Positions 17,338-25,775 are shown, numbered from the stretch's first letter. The stretch: DNA of 64,000 nucleotides from Streptomyces omiyaensis (GCF_014650895.1 NZ_BMVV01000028.1:1-64000), one strand, 5' to 3'. Notes: generated by a model from the letters alone, not told the origin. Program-made: numbers and translations.

Positions 17338-18045
17338 TCAGGGCCTGGCCAGGGGCGTGAGCAGCATCCGCCCCACCAGGCCCACCGAGCGGTCGAGCCG
17401 CTCGGTGAACTCGCCCGCGAGACCGGGCAGCGCCCGCAGCTGCCACAGCGAGCGGGCGGCCAGCCAGGCCCCGTCGCGGGCCCGGTCCAGGCTCCAGCAG
17501 CCGAGCAGATGGGTCAGCGGGTCCGCGATCTCCAGGAGGTCAGGGCCCGGCATCAGTTCCTCGCGGATCCGCTCCTCCAGGAGGACGAGGACGTCGCCGA
17601 CCCGGTCGAACTCGTCCTCCAGGTCTCCGGGCCCGCACTCCAGCGCGTGGCAGGCGTCGACCACGGCGAGGGCCAGGTCGTGCCCGACGTGGGCGTTGAT
17701 CCCGGCGAGCGCGAACTGGAGCGGGGTCACGCCGGGGTGCCGGCGGTAGTGGAAGAGCGGCCGCCAGCAGGCCGGGCCCGGGGTGCCGGCCGCGTGGGCG
17801 TCGACGGCGGCGAGGTACCGCTCGGCGAAGCGCACGTCCAGGGTGGCCGCCGCCCGCCGGTCCTCGAAGGCGCCGGCCGCGATGGCGTGGCCGATCTCCT
17901 CGGTGACGGTCAGGTACACCCGGTTGAAGACCGCGACCCCGTCGGCCGGGTGCCAGGCCGACCGCAGCGACCGCATCCGGTCCACCACGGGGTCGACCGC
18001 CACGAACTGCCCGATCCGCTCTTCCGTCCACTGGGTCTGCGCCAT
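17338..18045 (-). CDS. DUF5995-like protein
   Basis: A 235-residue mostly helical soluble protein. Conserved-looking stretches are VAVFNRVYLTVTEEIG, DVRFAERYLAAVD, WRPLFHYRRHPGVTPLQFAL and AGINAHVGHDLALAVVDAC. The histidine-rich central motif (FHYRRH, NAHVGHD) could bind a metal. No signal peptide or membrane helix is visible. The pattern matches the streptomycete family I know as DUF5995, with no assigned function. It converges on the flavin enzyme with a 13-base gap and lies head-to-tail after the nucleobase permease. Confidence 0.8.
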   Translation of the reverse strand: MAQTQWTEERIGQFVAVDPVVDRMRSLRSAWHPADGVAVFNRVYLTVTEEIGHAIAAGAFEDRRAAATLDVRFAERYLAAVDAHAAGTPGPACWRPLFHYRRHPGVTPLQFALAGINAHVGHDLALAVVDACHALECGPGDLEDEFDRVGDVLVLLEERIREELMPGPDLLEIADPLTHLLGCWSLDRARDGAWLAARSLWQLRALPGLAGEFTERLDRSVGLVGRMLLTPLARP

Positions 18046-18118
18046 GGGGGCAGACTTCCAGCAGCCGGGCCCGGGCGGGAGGCCCTGGGGCCCGGCTTCG
18101 CCGGAACGGGCGAATACC

Positions 18119-19525
18119 TCAGTTCTTCGCCGTGTCGCCGGAGTCCTTCTCGTACGAGCTGGTGCCCGAGTCCAGCAGCGGCTCCTGCTCGGCGGGGGAG
18201 GCCTTCAGGTGCGCCGGGGCGAAGGCGCGCAGCACGTGGTAGCCGGTGATGACGACGATGGTGCCGAGCGCGATGCCGCCGAGCTCGAAGGTGTCGGTGA
18301 AGGTCAGCTTCACGCCGCCGACGCCGATGATGATGCCGGCGGCGGCCGGGACCAGGTTGAGCGGGTTGCGCAGGTCGACTCCGGCGTTGATCCAGATCTG
18401 GGCGCCGAGCAGGCCGATCATGCCGTAGAGGATGACGGTGATGCCGCCGAGGACGCCGCCGGGGATGGCGGCGACGACGGCGCCGAACTTGGGGCAGAGG
18501 CCGAAGAGCAGCGCGAAACCGGCGGCGGCCCAGTAGGCGGCCGTGGAGTAGACGCGGGTGGCGGCCATGACGCCGATGTTCTCGGAGTACGTGGTGTTCG
18601 GCGGGCCGCCCACGGCGGTGGACAGCACGGAGGCGGCGCCGTCGGCCGCGATCGCGGTGCCCAGCTTGTCGTCGAGGTTGTCGCCGGTCATCTCGCCGAC
18701 CGCCTTGACGTGGCCGGCGTTCTCGGCGATCAGGGCGATGACGACGGGGAGCGCGACGAGGATCGCGGACCACTCGAAGCTGGGGCCGTGGAAGGAGGGC
18801 AGGCCGATCCAGTCGGCCTGGCCCACGCCGGAGAGGTCGAGCCGCCAGTGGTCCTCGACCTTGCCGGCGGGGGACATCGAGTGGATCTTGCCGAAGACCA
18901 GGTCGAGGACCCAGGAGAGGGCGTAGCCGAAGACCAGGCCGAGGAAGATCGCGATCCGGGACCAGAAGCCGCGCAGGCAGACCACGGCCAGACCGGTGAA
19001 GAGCATCACCAGGAGCGCCGTCCACTGGTCCTGCGGCCAGTAGGTGGAGGCGGTCACCGGGGCCAGGTTGAAGCCGATCAGCATGACGACGGCGCCGGTC
19101 ACGATCGGCGGCATCGCCGCGTGGATGATCCGGGCGCCGAACCTCCGCACCGCGAGACCGGCGAGGAAGAGCACCGCGCCGACGACGAGGACGGCGCCGG
19201 TGACGGTGGCGCTGCTGCCGCCGGAGGCCCGGATCGCGGCGGCCACGCCGACGAAGGAGAGCGAGCAGCCGAGGTACGAGGGGACCGTGCCCCGCGTCGC
19301 GAGCAGGAAGACGACCGTGGCGATGCCGGACATCATGATCGCAAGGTTCGGGTCGAGGCCCATCAGCACCGGGGCGACGAAGCTCGCGCCGAACATGGCG
19401 ACCACGTGCTGTGCCCCGAGCCCGGCGGTACGGGGCCAGGACAGCCGCTCGTCGGGGCGGACGACGGCCCCGGGGGCGGGCGTTCTCCCGTCCCCGTGCA
19501 GGGTCCAGCGCACGCCGAGGTTCAT
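18119..19525 (-). CDS. NCS2 nucleobase permease (uracil/xanthine type)
   Basis: A 468-residue membrane protein with about 12-14 hydrophobic segments, of the nucleobase:cation symporter-2 family. The N-terminal motif GAQHVVAMFGASFVAPVLMG and central AENAGHVKAVGEMTGDN (the NCS2 Glu/His signature) with GGPPNTTYSENIGVMAATRV identify it. It likely imports uracil or a related base by proton symport. ATG 19525 is preceded by GGGAG; upstream frame extensions lack a binding site. The C-terminus is a polar tail. Confidence 0.93.
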   Translation of the reverse strand: MNLGVRWTLHGDGRTPAPGAVVRPDERLSWPRTAGLGAQHVVAMFGASFVAPVLMGLDPNLAIMMSGIATVVFLLATRGTVPSYLGCSLSFVGVAAAIRASGGSSATVTGAVLVVGAVLFLAGLAVRRFGARIIHAAMPPIVTGAVVMLIGFNLAPVTASTYWPQDQWTALLVMLFTGLAVVCLRGFWSRIAIFLGLVFGYALSWVLDLVFGKIHSMSPAGKVEDHWRLDLSGVGQADWIGLPSFHGPSFEWSAILVALPVVIALIAENAGHVKAVGEMTGDNLDDKLGTAIAADGAASVLSTAVGGPPNTTYSENIGVMAATRVYSTAAYWAAAGFALLFGLCPKFGAVVAAIPGGVLGGITVILYGMIGLLGAQIWINAGVDLRNPLNLVPAAAGIIIGVGGVKLTFTDTFELGGIALGTIVVITGYHVLRAFAPAHLKASPAEQEPLLDSGTSSYEKDSGDTAKN

Positions 19526-19652
19526 GAGGTCGCTCCCGTTCTCCGGTTCCGGCGGCCGGGTGGGACCGCCGTGGCAGGGCCGTAAAAGATCAGCCACATG
19601 GTATGCGCCGGAACCGGGCCGGGAAGGGGGTGCGACCGCGGCCCCGGTGCGG

Positions 19653-20873
19653 TCAGCCGACCGGGCCCGCGCTCTTCGCCGCGTCGGTGCCGACGGGGGC
19701 CGCGGCCGTCGCCCGCGGGGCGGTCCGCAGCACGTGCGCACCGATGACCAGACCGAAGGCGAGCGCGGTGACCAGGCCGAACGAGAAGACCAGCGAGGTG
19801 GCGTCGGCGATGCCGCCGATCGCCGAGGGGGCGATCAGACCGGAGGTGTAGGTGATGGTGGCGACGCCCGCGATGGCCTGGCTGGGGTTGGGGCCGCTGC
19901 GCCCGGCGGCGGCGAAGGCGAGCGGGACCACGACCGCGACCCCGAGGCCGATCAGCCCGAATCCGGCCATCGCGACGGCAGCGTGCGGGGCGGTCACGAC
20001 CATCACCCCGCCCAGGGTGGCGGCCACGCCCCCGACCCGCACGGTGCGGACCGCGCCGAAGCGGTCCACGACCCGGTCGCCGGCCAGCCGGGCCACGGCC
20101 ATGGTGAGGGCGAAGGCGGTGGTGGAGGCGGCGGCCAGGCCGGCCGACCCGCCCAGCTCGTCGCGGAGGTAGACGGCCGACCAGTCGAGGCTGGCGCCCT
20201 CGGCGAAGACCGCGCAGAAGCCGATCGCACCGATCACCAGGGCGGACTTCGGCGGCAGCGCGAAGCGCGGCGGGGCCTCCTCCTCCTCGGCGGGCGCCGG
20301 GTCCAGCACGCCCTGGCAGAAGGCGAGGCCGAGCGCGGTCAGGACGAGCGCGGCGATCACGTGGTGGAGGCGGGCGTCCGTGCCCGTGTGGGCGGCGACG
20401 GTGCCGGCGGCCGAGCCGATCAGGGCGCCCACGCTCCACATGCCGTGGAGGCTGGACATGATCGAGCGGCCCAGCCGGGTCTCGGTCTCGACGCCGAGCG
20501 CGTTCATCGCCACGTCGGACATGCCGGCCGTGGCGCCGTACACGAAGAGGACCGCGCACAGGCCCCAGACGTTCGGGGCGAGCGCGGGCAGGGTGAGCGA
20601 GAGCGTCCACAGCGCGAGCAGGCCGCGCAGCGCGGTGCGGGCGCCGAAGCGGTGGCTGATCCGGCCCGCCAGCGGCATCGCGAGCGAGGCGCCGAGGGCG
20701 GGGAAGGCGAGCGCGAGGCCGAGCTGGCCGGCGCTGACCCCCGCGTGCTCCTGGATCCAGGGGATCCGGGTGGCGAAGCTTCCCGTCACGGCGCCGTGGA
20801 CGCAGAAGACGGCGGCGACGGCGAAGCGGGCCCGCCGGAGCCGTTCGGAGCTGAGGACGGTCTCCGCCGCCAT
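19653..20873 (-). CDS. MFS transporter
   Basis: A 406-residue major facilitator with 12 hydrophobic segments. The loop 2-3 motif reads GRISHRFGARTALRG, and VHGAVTGSFATRIPWIQEHA is in the first segment. The overall pattern resembles the YbjJ-like subgroup. The N-terminus is short and starts MAAETVLSSERLRR. It is divergent from the ROK regulator across 118 bp that contain a perfect 21-bp operator-like repeat, so it is probably that regulator's target. The substrate is unknown. Confidence 0.87.
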   Translation of the reverse strand: MAAETVLSSERLRRARFAVAAVFCVHGAVTGSFATRIPWIQEHAGVSAGQLGLALAFPALGASLAMPLAGRISHRFGARTALRGLLALWTLSLTLPALAPNVWGLCAVLFVYGATAGMSDVAMNALGVETETRLGRSIMSSLHGMWSVGALIGSAAGTVAAHTGTDARLHHVIAALVLTALGLAFCQGVLDPAPAEEEEAPPRFALPPKSALVIGAIGFCAVFAEGASLDWSAVYLRDELGGSAGLAAASTTAFALTMAVARLAGDRVVDRFGAVRTVRVGGVAATLGGVMVVTAPHAAVAMAGFGLIGLGVAVVVPLAFAAAGRSGPNPSQAIAGVATITYTSGLIAPSAIGGIADATSLVFSFGLVTALAFGLVIGAHVLRTAPRATAAAPVGTDAAKSAGPVG

Positions 20874-20919
20874 GAGGTCCTCCCCGGGACACGTTCCGAT
20901 CCGATGACGGGTCGTAAAC

Positions 20920-20940
20920 TATCAGGAACCCTGCCTGATA
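20920..20940. promoter_or_regulatory. Operator-like inverted repeat between MFS and ROK genes
   Basis: TATCAGG at 20920-20926 and CCTGATA at 20934-20940 form a perfect 7-bp inverted repeat with a 7-base spacer, in a locally AT-rich part of an otherwise GC-rich gap. The 21-bp dyad is the usual size for a ROK repressor dimer and is placed to control both divergent genes. Confidence 0.6.
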
Positions 20941-20991
20941 AATAGTGGTCCGGAGAGAAGACGGCGGGGAAGCGTCTGAGAGGATCACCGC

Positions 20992-22116
20992 ATGGCCGCA
21001 TCCCCGAGCACCGCCCGGGCCATCAACGACCGGCTCGCCCTGCGCCTGCTCCAGGACGAGGGCCCGTTGACGGCAGCCCAGCTCAAGACCCTCACCGGGC
21101 TCTCCCGGCCCACCGTCGCCGACCTCGTCGAACGGCTCAGCGGCTCGGGACTCGTGCACGTCGTCGGCGAGGCCGGCGCGGAGCGCCGCGGCCCCAACGC
21201 CAAGCTGTACGGGCTCGTCGCCGACCGCGCCCACCTCGCCGCGCTCGACGTCCGCACCCGCTCCGTCACCGTCACCGTCACCGACCTGCTCGGCACCCCG
21301 CTCGCCGGGGCGACCGCCCCGGTCGGCGCGGACACCGGCACCGCCCCCGCCGTCGAGAAGGCGGTCACCCTCCTGGAGCACACCGCGAAGGAGGCGGGCG
21401 TCGAGCGGCTGCACTCCGTCGCCGTCGGCGCCCCCGGCCTCATCGACCCCGACACCGGCGAGCTCCGTGACTCCACCGGGCTGCCCGCCTGGCACCGGCG
21501 GCTCGTCGGCGTCCTCCAGGAGCGCCTCCCCGCCCACGTGCTGGTCGAGAACGAGACCAACCTCGCCGCCGTCGCCGAACTGCGCGAGGGCGCGGCCCGG
21601 GGCCGCGAGGACTTCGTCCTGCTCTGGCTCGGCCAGGGGGTGGGCGCCGCCGTCGTCCTCGGCGGACGGCTGCGCCGGGGCGCCTCCGGCGGGGCCGGCG
21701 AGATCGGCTTCCTGCCCGTGCCCGGCACCTCCGGGCTGCCCTCGGCCACCGGCTGCGAGGGCGGCTTCCACGCGCTGGTGAACACCGTCGCCGTCGCCGC
21801 CCTCGCCGCCGAGCACGGTCTCGCCCCGGCCGGCGCCCTCGCCTCCGGGCACGGGCCCTTCCTCGACGCCCTCGCCCGCCGGCTCGCGGTCGGCGCGGCG
21901 GCCGTCGCCGCCGTCCTGGACCCGGGCTGCGTGGTCCTCGCCGGCGAGACCGGCCACCGGGGCGGGCCGGAGCTGGCCGCCCGCGTCGAGGCCGAACTCG
22001 CCGCGCTCTCGCCGCTGCGCACCGAGGTGCGCGCCACGACGCTGGGCGACGAGGCGGTGCTGCGCGGGGCGCTGCTGAGGGCCCGGGACGCGGCGCAGGA
22101 GGCGCTCTTCCCGTGA
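20992..22116 (+). CDS. ROK-family transcriptional regulator
   Basis: A 374-residue ROK repressor. The N-terminal winged helix (RLALRLLQDEGPLTAAQLKT, LSRPTVADLVERL) is joined to an actin-like sugar-kinase fold (residues about 80-370: VAVGAPGLIDPDTGELRD, VLVENETNLAAVAELREG, GEIGFLPV). The usual CXCGXXGC zinc motif of ROK proteins is replaced by ATGCEGGF with a single Cys, so the zinc site looks degenerate. The phosphate loop expected in active kinases (DxGxT) is not visible, consistent with a regulator. It likely controls the divergent MFS gene in response to a sugar. Confidence 0.88.
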   Translation: MAASPSTARAINDRLALRLLQDEGPLTAAQLKTLTGLSRPTVADLVERLSGSGLVHVVGEAGAERRGPNAKLYGLVADRAHLAALDVRTRSVTVTVTDLLGTPLAGATAPVGADTGTAPAVEKAVTLLEHTAKEAGVERLHSVAVGAPGLIDPDTGELRDSTGLPAWHRRLVGVLQERLPAHVLVENETNLAAVAELREGAARGREDFVLLWLGQGVGAAVVLGGRLRRGASGGAGEIGFLPVPGTSGLPSATGCEGGFHALVNTVAVAALAAEHGLAPAGALASGHGPFLDALARRLAVGAAAVAAVLDPGCVVLAGETGHRGGPELAARVEAELAALSPLRTEVRATTLGDEAVLRGALLRARDAAQEALFP

Positions 22117-22390
22117 GACCGGGGCGCGGCCGGTGAGACGGCGGTGCGCCCGGCGGGACGGCGGTGGGTCCCGCGAGATCCGGGGCGCGGCCGGTGAGGC
22201 CGTGGCCCGCCCCGTGAGACCCCGGTGCGGACCGCGGGAGCCCGGTGCGGGCCGTGGGGGATCCCGGCGCGGTCCCGGGGAGACGCGACCGCGCCGCGCC
22301 CCGGACAGGGGGGCGCGGCGCGGAAGGATGCGGCCCGGCGGCGGCCAAGGGCCGTGAGACCGCCGCCGGGGGTATTTCAGGGGCGGTGCG
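22117..22390. other. GC-rich low-complexity gap with imperfect repeats
   Basis: The 274 bases between the convergent ROK and chitinase genes are made of imperfect repeats around CCGGTGAGAC and GGTGCGG (for example 22131-22139 and 22191-22199). They end in a CGGCGGCGG...CCGCCGCCGGG pairing near 22336-22372 that may act as a terminator. I see no gene. Confidence 0.5.
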
Positions 22391-24760
22391 TCAGCAGGCG
22401 CCGAGGTCCTGCCAGACGCCCCACTCGCCGGTCGTGCCCGGCGCCTCGTTCTGGGTCCACCACTTGGCCTTGTACTTGCGGCCGTTGTGGGAGACCTCGT
22501 TGCCCGCGTTGTAGACCTGGCCGGCCACGTACGCCGGGGCGGCGCAGCCGGTGGGCGGCGTCGTCGGCGGGGTGGTCGGGGGCGTGGTCGGCGGGGTCGT
22601 CGGCGGCGTGGTGGGCGGCGTGGTCGGCGGGGTGGTGCCCGTGCCGGGCTCCACGACCGTCGTGCCGCGCCCCAGGTCGCCGGCGAGGGCGTACGTGGTG
22701 CCGCTGATGTTCACCGTCCAGTTGGTGGGGGTGGACACCGGCAGGTAGTAGTTGAAGGCCAGGTCGATCGTCGCGCCCGGGGCGAGGGACTGCCAGGCCG
22801 GGAGCTTCAGCGAGACCCGGTGGAAGTCGCCCTTCAGGCCGCCCACGTTGGAGCCGGTGTGGTCGCTGCTGATGACCTTGGTGCCGAAGCCGGACTGGTC
22901 CGAGGCGTTGGCCGGGGCCGAGGTGCCGTAGTCGAACTGGAACTCCGTGCCGCCGGGCAGCGTGGTGTTCGTCCGGTTGGTGATCTTGACCTTCGGGGTG
23001 AGCGGGTAGTTCGAGTCGCCCAGCTTGAACTCGGTGAAGGCGGTCTCGATGTTCACGGCCTGGGCCGGCAGCGCCTTGTTGGACTTCTTGGCGCCGTACG
23101 GGGTGGCGGCCTTGAACTTGTCGTACATCAGCGAGGTGAGCGTGTCGCCCATCTCGTACTGGCCCTTGGCGGCGTTCCAGTCGTAGTCGCCGGCCATCTC
23201 CCAGACCATGGTGCCGCCGATGCCGCGGTCGACCACGTAGTCGGCCTTGGCGGCCACGGACTGCTCGTCCTCGGTGGAGAGGAAGACCTTCTTCTCGGCG
23301 TTCCACAGCCACGGCGCGACCAGGGTCGAGTCGTACTTGCGGGCGTAGGTGCCGGTCAGCGTGGTGTTCGCCGGGAAGCCGTACTGGGTGACGTAGTCGC
23401 CGACGATCCCCTTCTCGAGGTTCTTGGCGTGCCACATCGGGTTGGAGCCGGCCGGCGCCTCCTTGCCCGCGTCGTCCTTGTCGTGCCACAGGTTGTCGAT
23501 GCCGGAGGCGCCGTCACCGCACTTGGTCAGGCCGGAGCCCACCGGGCAGGTGGCCGCGGTGGCCTTGCCCCACAGGCCGTCGGTGCCGCCCTGCACGTTC
23601 TTGTGCCCGCGGGTGTAGAAGGGCAGGCCGATGTTGATGCGGCCGGCCGGCATGGAGCCGCGGAAGTAGTGGTAGGCCCAGTCGGTGTTGAGGTAGCCGA
23701 TGTTGCCGTACTGCGAGGAGCCGTAGACGTTGGCGGCGGCGAGCTCGCCGTCCTTGCCGTCGTCGAAGAGCGAGGCGTTCGGACCGACGTACTCGTTCCA
23801 GGCGCCGTGCAGGTCGTACGACATGATGTTGACGTAGTCCAGGTACTTCTGCATCTGGTACGTCTCCATGCCGCGCAGGAGGTAGCCGGAGGAGGGGGCG
23901 GCGACGGTCAGCATGTAGTGCTTGCCGTCGGCGGCGCCGGCCGTGTCCAGCTTCTCGCGGAGGGACTTCATGAGGGCGTCGTAGCTCTTGACCAGGCCCG
24001 CGCGGCGGCCGTTGGCGAACGACCAGTCGAGCGGGTTGCCCGCGTCCTTCATGGTCGTCGCGTACTCGTAGTCGATGTCGACGCCGTTGAACCCGTACTT
24101 GCGGATGAAGTCGACGGCCGAGGTGGCGAAGGTGTCGATGCCGGCCTGGTTGACCGAGCCGTCGGCGTTGGTCGTCATCGAGTAGAAGCCGCCGGAGTTC
24201 ACCCGGGCGCCGTTGTCCGCGAAGTAGCCGCCGGTCTCGGCCCAGCCGCCGACGGAGATCAGCGTCTTCACGTCGGGGTGCTGCTTCTTGAACTTGTTCA
24301 GCAGGTTGAAGTGGCCCTTGTACGCGTAGGCCGGGTCCATCTCGGCGCCGGCCACTCCGGGCCAGGTCATGCCGGTGGAGGCGTTGTTCGGGCCGTCCGT
24401 CCCGACGGAGAGCTTGTTGGCGCCGTCGACGTGGGCGAAGGCGTAGTTGATGTGGGTGATCTTGTCCCACGGGATGTTGTTGGCGAGGAAGGCGGGCTGG
24501 CCGTTCTTCCCGGTCCGCCAGCTCGTGAAGTAGCCGATGACGCGGCGCTGGTGGTCGGCGCCCATCTTCTCGCGGCCCTCGGTGTCGTAGACCGAGCAGT
24601 ACGGCACGTCGACGCCGGGCGTCTTGTACAGGCCGTCGGGGCGACAGGACTCGTTGTCGGCGGCGTACGAGACGCCTCCGGCGAGCGAGCTGAGCAGCAG
24701 GCCGGCGACGGCGGCACCGGACGCGAGCAGCGACGCTCTCTTGGTCGTGGGGGACAGCAC
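22391..24760 (-). CDS. Secreted family-18 chitinase with chitin-binding domain
   Basis: A 789-residue extracellular endochitinase. The signal peptide covers about residues 1-34 (hydrophobic LLASGAAVAGLLLSSLAGGV, cleavage near YAA). The GH18 barrel (about 72-550) has SVGGW and the catalytic motif FNGVDIDYEY with acid Glu232; the usual first Asp of DGxDxDxE is Asn225. A ChiC-like beta domain (about 565-700) follows, then a (TTPP)n linker and a C-terminal CBM5/12 domain rich in Trp/Tyr (residues 745-789, ending WGVWQDLGAC). GTG 24760 has GAGGAGG seven to eight bases upstream. DasR-like boxes overlap its promoter, so induction by chitin-derived aminosugars is expected. Confidence 0.95.
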   Translation of the reverse strand: MLSPTTKRASLLASGAAVAGLLLSSLAGGVSYAADNESCRPDGLYKTPGVDVPYCSVYDTEGREKMGADHQRRVIGYFTSWRTGKNGQPAFLANNIPWDKITHINYAFAHVDGANKLSVGTDGPNNASTGMTWPGVAGAEMDPAYAYKGHFNLLNKFKKQHPDVKTLISVGGWAETGGYFADNGARVNSGGFYSMTTNADGSVNQAGIDTFATSAVDFIRKYGFNGVDIDYEYATTMKDAGNPLDWSFANGRRAGLVKSYDALMKSLREKLDTAGAADGKHYMLTVAAPSSGYLLRGMETYQMQKYLDYVNIMSYDLHGAWNEYVGPNASLFDDGKDGELAAANVYGSSQYGNIGYLNTDWAYHYFRGSMPAGRINIGLPFYTRGHKNVQGGTDGLWGKATAATCPVGSGLTKCGDGASGIDNLWHDKDDAGKEAPAGSNPMWHAKNLEKGIVGDYVTQYGFPANTTLTGTYARKYDSTLVAPWLWNAEKKVFLSTEDEQSVAAKADYVVDRGIGGTMVWEMAGDYDWNAAKGQYEMGDTLTSLMYDKFKAATPYGAKKSNKALPAQAVNIETAFTEFKLGDSNYPLTPKVKITNRTNTTLPGGTEFQFDYGTSAPANASDQSGFGTKVISSDHTGSNVGGLKGDFHRVSLKLPAWQSLAPGATIDLAFNYYLPVSTPTNWTVNISGTTYALAGDLGRGTTVVEPGTGTTPPTTPPTTPPTTPPTTPPTTPPTTPPTGCAAPAYVAGQVYNAGNEVSHNGRKYKAKWWTQNEAPGTTGEWGVWQDLGAC
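22554..22637 (-). repeat. Seven 12-bp tandem repeats coding the Thr-Pro linker
   Basis: Seven imperfect 12-bp units, starting at 22554 and repeating every 12 bases, encode alternating TTPP in the chitinase. It is an in-frame minisatellite between the ChiC-like domain and the chitin-binding domain, so copy number could vary without breaking the gene. Confidence 0.85.
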
Positions 24761-24871
24761 GATCTGGTCCTCCTCAGGGAGGTCAAAGAAACACGCAACG
24801 AACAAGGGGGTGGTACGTGTTGGGCCCGGGGTGTGCGCACACCGGCGGGCCGTTCCTCGGAGGTGACACGG

Positions 24872-24913
24872 ACATTAAGAGGACTAGACCAGTGCGTCAA
24901 TAGGTCTGGACCA
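24872..24913 (-). promoter_or_regulatory. Chitinase promoter with two DasR-like boxes
   Basis: On the minus strand a -35 TTGACG (24895-24900) and -10 TAATGT (24872-24877) are spaced by exactly 17 bp. Two 12-bp direct repeats overlap it: TGGTCCAGACCT (24902-24913) just upstream of the -35, and TGGTCTAGTCCT (24880-24891) between the boxes, 22 bp apart. These match the known chitinase direct repeats and the DasR element built on TGGTCTAGACCA. Occupancy of both would block polymerase. Confidence 0.85.
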
Positions 24914-24969
24914 ACAGGAAATTCCGTGGGATCGTGTGAGCCATCGCACAGAGGTCGTGTGCATGCCCG

Positions 24970-24999
24970 TTGACAGGGCGTGGCACACTGGCCCTGTAT
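24970..24999 (+). promoter_or_regulatory. Promoter of the riboflavin operon
   Basis: TTGACA at 24970-24975 and CTGTAT at 24994-24999 are spaced by 18 bp, placing a start site just at the 5' edge of the FMN riboswitch at 25008. It is divergent from the chitinase promoter. Confidence 0.6.
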
Positions 25000-25007
25000 C
25001 AGCAGCA

Positions 25008-25134
25008 GCGCACTCCGGGGTCGGTGTAATTCCGAACCGGCGGTATAGTCCGCGACCCGTCCGCAAGCCAGCGGCCGGTTGACCAGGTGAGATTCCTGGA
25101 CCGACGGTGAAAGTCCGGATGGGAGGCAGTGCGC
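25008..25134 (+). promoter_or_regulatory. FMN riboswitch (RFN element)
   Basis: The conserved RFN sequence is clear: CGGGGTCGGTGTAATTCCGA near 25016, ACCGGCGGTATAGTCCGCGA, GGTGAGATTCCTGGACCGAC and GGTGAAAGTCCGGATGGGAG. The closing stem P1 pairs GCGCACT (25008-25014) with AGTGCGC (25128-25134). It senses FMN and lowers expression of the rib genes behind it. It lies 178 bases before the first open frame. Confidence 0.95.
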
Positions 25135-25143
25135 GGCGGGCGA

Positions 25144-25233
25144 CCCCTGACAGGGGTGTGCCGGCCGTACGTCCGCTGGTGGCCGCGTTCCGCGTCGGCC
25201 CACCCGGGGACCTCCGGCCGTACCGGCACACCC
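25144..25233 (+). promoter_or_regulatory. Likely riboswitch expression platform with competing hairpins
   Basis: A small hairpin (CCCCT 25144-25148 with AGGGG 25152-25156) overlaps by three bases the left arm of a long-range 11-bp perfect pairing, GGGTGTGCCGG (25154-25164) with CCGGCACACCC (25223-25233). The two cannot form together, as expected of a switch. No T-run follows, so the output could be translational or Rho-dependent. Confidence 0.5.
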
Positions 25234-25311
25234 TCTGCGCAGCCGTCGTACCCGCTCTCTGTCGTCATCGACAGGCCCCGGAGTCCGTGCCCGAAGAGGC
25301 AGGAGGACCCG

Positions 25312-25773
25312 GTGGACCGGCAGACCGACATCACCGCCGTGCGGCGCGCCGTGGCGCTCGCCGCCCGCGGCCCCGGTGCCCCCCTTCCCGTCCCCGCCGC
25401 GGGCCGCGTCGTCACCGACGCCTCCGGCCCCCACCCGGCGGTACGCCGTGCCGTCGGCACCAAGGCCGCCGCCGCGGGGCCCGGCGCCCGCGTCCCGGAC
25501 GGTGCCGCGCCCACCCCGATCTCCGCCGGGGACGCCGAGACCGCGCCGCCGGAGGCCGTACGGCCCCGCGGGCCCGCGACCGGCGGCCCCTCCGCCCCCG
25601 CCCTCCAGGGCGCGGACCCCACCGCCCCGGTCCTCCCGGGCGCGGGTCCCACCGCCCCGGCCGGCGCCGGAATCACCCTCCCCGCCGACGCGTTGCGCCT
25701 CGACGCCGGCGAGACCGCGCCCATCGGACCCGACCCTCGCACCACCGCCGTCCCGACCCCCAAGGGAGCCTGA
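25312..25773 (+). CDS. RibD-derived remnant in the riboflavin operon
   Basis: A 153-residue open frame with an AGGAGG site (25301-25306) before GTG 25312, ending two bases before ribE. Residues 8-39 (VRRAVALAARGPGAP, GRVVTDASG) match the start of the RibD deaminase domain. Residues about 49-80 (VGTKAAAAGPGARVPDGAAP) resemble a mid-reductase segment. Residues 107-150 (VLPGAGPTAPAGAGITLPAD, ALRLDAGETAPIGPDPRTTA) match the RibD C-terminus. The zinc deaminase motifs (HAE, PCxxxGxTPPC) and most of the reductase are absent; normal RibD is about 350-370 residues. It looks like a RibD collapsed by in-frame deletions. Recognition is from memory of the family, not an alignment run. Confidence 0.6.
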   Translation: MDRQTDITAVRRAVALAARGPGAPLPVPAAGRVVTDASGPHPAVRRAVGTKAAAAGPGARVPDGAAPTPISAGDAETAPPEAVRPRGPATGGPSAPALQGADPTAPVLPGAGPTAPAGAGITLPADALRLDAGETAPIGPDPRTTAVPTPKGA

Positions 25774-25775
25774 CC

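Noticed and set aside
22487..24973. 828-codon plus-strand frame antisense to the chitinase
   Set aside because: Shadow of the certain chitinase gene.
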